Below are positions 23,349 through 25,029 of a stretch of DNA of 25,029 bases, in pieces. Numbering within the stretch: the stretch's first letter is position 1; every line of letters begins with the position of its first letter. A model generated the notes under the pieces. The model did no database searches. It saw only the letters and a list, made by a program, of their open reading frames with translations, and was not told where the DNA came from. The position numbers and the translations under genes are program-made. Location: NCBI GenBank assembly GCA_964461535.1, contig CAYWUY010000043.1, positions 1 to 25,029 of the forward strand, read 5' to 3'. Origin of the DNA: Flavipsychrobacter sp964461535 (GTDB lineage Bacteria; Bacteroidota; Bacteroidia; Chitinophagales; Chitinophagaceae).

Positions 23349-23876
23349 ATGTCTGTAAAACGCCCCTTTAATCTCTCTGCTTGGATAGAAGAAAATAAAA
23401 ACTTGCTTCAACCACCTGTAGGAAACTTCAACTTATATAAAGAATCTGGAGATTATATAGTGATGATAGTGGGTGGTCCAAATAGCAGAAAGGACTTTCA
23501 TTATAATGAAAGTGAAGAGTTGTTTTACCAATTAAAAGGCGATGTAGTTGTAAAAATACAAGAGGATGGCAAAATTGTTGATATCTCAATAAAAGAAGGC
23601 GATATGTTTTTATTGCCGGGTAAAGTACCCCACTCTCCACAGCGTGGAGCTAATACAATAGGATTAGTGATAGAGAAAAAACGTGATGCAAATGAGATGG
23701 ATGCATTTATGTGGTTTTGCGAATCATGCGGAGAAAAACTACACGAACAGTATATGAATGTTTCTGATATCGTAACTCAACTTCCGCCAGTAATGAATGC
23801 ATTTTATGCTGACGAAGATAAGCGCACTTGCAAAAAATGTGGTACGATTATGACACCACCTATTCCAATAAAATAA
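23349..23876 (+). CDS. nbaC: 3-hydroxyanthranilate 3,4-dioxygenase
   Basis: A 175-residue cytoplasmic cupin dioxygenase that opens the ring of 3-hydroxyanthranilate to give 2-amino-3-carboxymuconate semialdehyde, which closes to quinolinate for NAD synthesis or is degraded further. Iron ligands H51, E57 and H95 are intact (FHYNESEE and GKVPHSPQR), as are substrate-contact residues R47, R99 and E110. The C-terminal rubredoxin-like metal site has both CxxC pairs, C124/C127 (CESCGE) and C161/C164 (CKKCGT), typical of the bacterial and fungal form. Length is standard. No other kynurenine-pathway gene is in the window; the neighbour is the CNNM gene 22 bases upstream. Confidence 0.95.
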   Translation: MSVKRPFNLSAWIEENKNLLQPPVGNFNLYKESGDYIVMIVGGPNSRKDFHYNESEELFYQLKGDVVVKIQEDGKIVDISIKEGDMFLLPGKVPHSPQRGANTIGLVIEKKRDANEMDAFMWFCESCGEKLHEQYMNVSDIVTQLPPVMNAFYADEDKRTCKKCGTIMTPPIPIK

Positions 23877-23899
23877 TTATAAAAAACTGAGGCAAAGTA

Positions 23900-23931
23900 T
23901 TTGGTGGATTCAAAAACATTTACCACCTTTG
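23900..23931 (+). promoter_or_regulatory. tRNA-Gly promoter
   Basis: TTTG (23900-23903), 20 bases, then CACCTTTG (23924-23931). The -7 box differs from TAnnTTTG only in its first base, and the spacing suits the Bacteroidota housekeeping sigma factor. It ends 35 nt before the tRNA. Confidence 0.6.
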
Positions 23932-23966
23932 CAATCCCAAAACGGGAAAACAGTTCTTAAAAACAT

Positions 23967-24039
23967 GCGGAAGTAGCTCAGTTGGTAGAGCACAACCTTG
24001 CCAAGGTTGGGGTCGCGGGTTCGAGTCTCGTCTTCCGCT
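23967..24039 (+). tRNA. tRNA-Gly (anticodon GCC)
   Basis: All four arms fold: acceptor GCGGAAG/CTTCCGC (23967-23973 with 24032-24038), D arm GCTC/GAGC, anticodon stem CAACC/GGTTG around loop TTGCCAA (anticodon GCC at 24000-24002), a five-base variable loop and T arm with TTCGAGT loop. The discriminator is T at 24039 and the 3' CCA is not encoded. A terminator follows ten bases later. Confidence 0.97.
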
Positions 24040-24048
24040 CATAGTTTT

Positions 24049-24078
24049 AAAGCCGAACTTAATAAGTTCGGCTTTTTT
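24049..24078 (+). terminator. Rho-independent terminator after tRNA-Gly
   Basis: A perfect 12-base stem (24049-24060 with 24064-24075), three-base AAT loop and a six-T run ending at 24078. Confidence 0.9.
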
Positions 24079-24110
24079 GTTTTAATTGCATTTCTATTCC
24101 TTATTCCAAT

Positions 24111-25016
24111 ATGGCAGAACCTCTTAAAAACGTTTACAATAAGTCGTTTATTGAAGAAGTAGCAACGCACTGCAAAGCAGTAATACCTACTTTTAATAAA
24201 GAAGCTTTTCTAAAAAATTGCCTTAACAGCGAGTGGGATAATATGGAGCTAAAGCAACGCATGCGACATATTAGTTTATGCCTAGACCAACAATTAACGG
24301 GCAACTATAATAAAGATGTGGCAATACTTGCAGAGATAGCCCAACACATCATTAAAACTACAGGCAAGAAAAATACTTTTGAATATTTGTTCTTACCCGA
24401 TCTTATAGAACGAAAGGGTGCAACATATGCCAATGCATCTCTTAATGCAATAGAGCATATAACAAAACTTAGTAGCTGCGAATTTGCTATAAGACCCATA
24501 ATAGCCGCCAATGTAGAGACCTCAATGAAAACCTTGCTAAAATGGGCAACAAATAGCGATACATCAGTTAGGCGACTTGCCAGCGAAGGCTGCAGACCCA
24601 GGTTACCATGGGGAATGGCACTACAACAATTTAAAAAGGATCCATCCCCTATTTTACCTATACTTGATGTGCTAAAAAATGACTCATCAGAATATGTGAG
24701 GAGAAGTGTTGCTAATAACTTAAATGATATTGCGAAAGATAATCCTGAAATTGCAATAGCATTATTCAACAAATGGAAGGGAATTTCGCCAGAAGTAGAT
24801 AAACTACTTAAACACGGCTCTAGAACATTATTAAAACAAGGGCATACAGAAATTCTTGCTTTATTCGGAACTGGGAGTATTCCTTCTTTAGCCATACAAG
24901 ATGTAAATATCTCACATAAAACAATTAAAATCGGTGATGATCAACACTTTACATTTAGCTTTAGCCATAAAGAGGGATCAAGCGTAAAAGTTGGGGGATA
25001 TAAAAAAGACACATAA
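24111..25016 (+). CDS. AlkC-like DNA alkylation repair protein, shortened C-terminus
   Basis: A 301-residue protein of the AlkC/AlkD HEAT-like DNA glycosylase superfamily, which removes alkylated (for example 3-methyl) adenine without base flipping. Helical HEAT-like repeats fill about 1-245, including SVRRLASEGCRPRLPW (152-167) and the strongly conserved SSEYVRRSVANNLNDIAKD (192-210). At about 258 an Ig-like domain begins (VNISHKTIKIGDDQHFTFSF), as in AlkC, but the frame stops about 40 residues later. AlkC proteins usually run to roughly 360 or more residues, so most of this domain is missing. The stop follows a five-G run (24993-24997) and a six-A run (25002-25007), both prone to frameshift. 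Deleting one base in either would leave the frame open to the window end. The HEAT-repeat glycosylase core is intact. Confidence 0.82.
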   Translation: MAEPLKNVYNKSFIEEVATHCKAVIPTFNKEAFLKNCLNSEWDNMELKQRMRHISLCLDQQLTGNYNKDVAILAEIAQHIIKTTGKKNTFEYLFLPDLIERKGATYANASLNAIEHITKLSSCEFAIRPIIAANVETSMKTLLKWATNSDTSVRRLASEGCRPRLPWGMALQQFKKDPSPILPILDVLKNDSSEYVRRSVANNLNDIAKDNPEIAIALFNKWKGISPEVDKLLKHGSRTLLKQGHTEILALFGTGSIPSLAIQDVNISHKTIKIGDDQHFTFSFSHKEGSSVKVGGYKKDT

Positions 25017-25029
25017 ATGTTTAAGCATA

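Noticed and set aside
23891..23935. Inverted repeat GCAAAG...GGTGG / CCACCTTTGC before the tRNA
   Set aside because: The arms are interrupted and coincide with the -33 and -7 promoter elements, which explain them better.
24305..24895. A 196-codon antisense frame inside the AlkC-like gene
   Set aside because: The plus-strand frame has clear HEAT-like repeat motifs; the antisense peptide has no recognisable domain and reads as a shadow of the real frame.

Overview
The window looks like chromosomal DNA from a member of the Bacteroidota, probably the Chitinophagales/Sphingobacteriales side. The evidence is a TonB-dependent receptor with a CarboxypepD_reg-like N-terminus, an ECF sigma/FecR pair with a DUF4974-type C-terminus, a giant secreted protein with a type IX secretion (T9SS) sorting tail, a 3' CCA absent from the tRNA gene, almost no Shine-Dalgarno (SD) sequences, several TAnnTTTG -7 boxes and an AT-rich composition. 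No rRNA, CRISPR array, insertion sequence or prophage gene was seen. Both ends are cut: the left edge holds the 3' end of a gene, and the right edge stops just after a DNA-repair gene.

Layout. 1-126: 3' end of an unrecognised gene. 157-4188: divergent TonB-dependent receptor (-) and secreted endonuclease/exonuclease/phosphatase (EEP) family enzyme (+). 4419-5240: tandem universal stress protein. 5387-6981: ECF sigma factor and its FecR-type anti-sigma factor. 7055-13198: 2047-residue modular surface protein (autotransporter-like beta repeats, IPT/TIG, seven FG-GAP repeats, nine Ig-like repeats, T9SS tail). 13201-13614: small membrane protein (-). 13672-15220: overlapping CDP-alcohol phosphatidyltransferase and MauE/DoxX-thioredoxin genes. 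15231-17079: galactofuranose-type glycan pair, UDP-galactopyranose mutase then GT2 (-). 17242-18129: LpxL-type acyltransferase (+), followed by a 31-32 codon micro-ORF with a near-perfect SD. 18327-19340: PhoH ATPase (-). 19457-21916: operon of ABC ATPase, ABC-2 permease and LolA-like periplasmic protein (-). 22064-23876: CNNM/CorC membrane protein and 3-hydroxyanthranilate dioxygenase (+). 23967-24039: tRNA-Gly(GCC). 24111-25016: AlkC-like DNA alkylation repair protein lacking most of its C-terminal domain.

Much of the window concerns the cell envelope: uptake (TonB receptor), surface display (T9SS protein), glycan and lipid synthesis (Glf, GT2, acyltransferase, CDP-alcohol transferase), envelope redox (MauE-thioredoxin) and export (ABC plus LolA-like). 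The most interesting points are the sigma/anti-sigma pair placed directly before the giant T9SS protein rather than a TonB receptor, the SD-led micro-ORF in a lineage that hardly uses SD, and the ABC exporter translationally coupled to a LolA-like protein. All calls come from reading the sequence. No database search was run.
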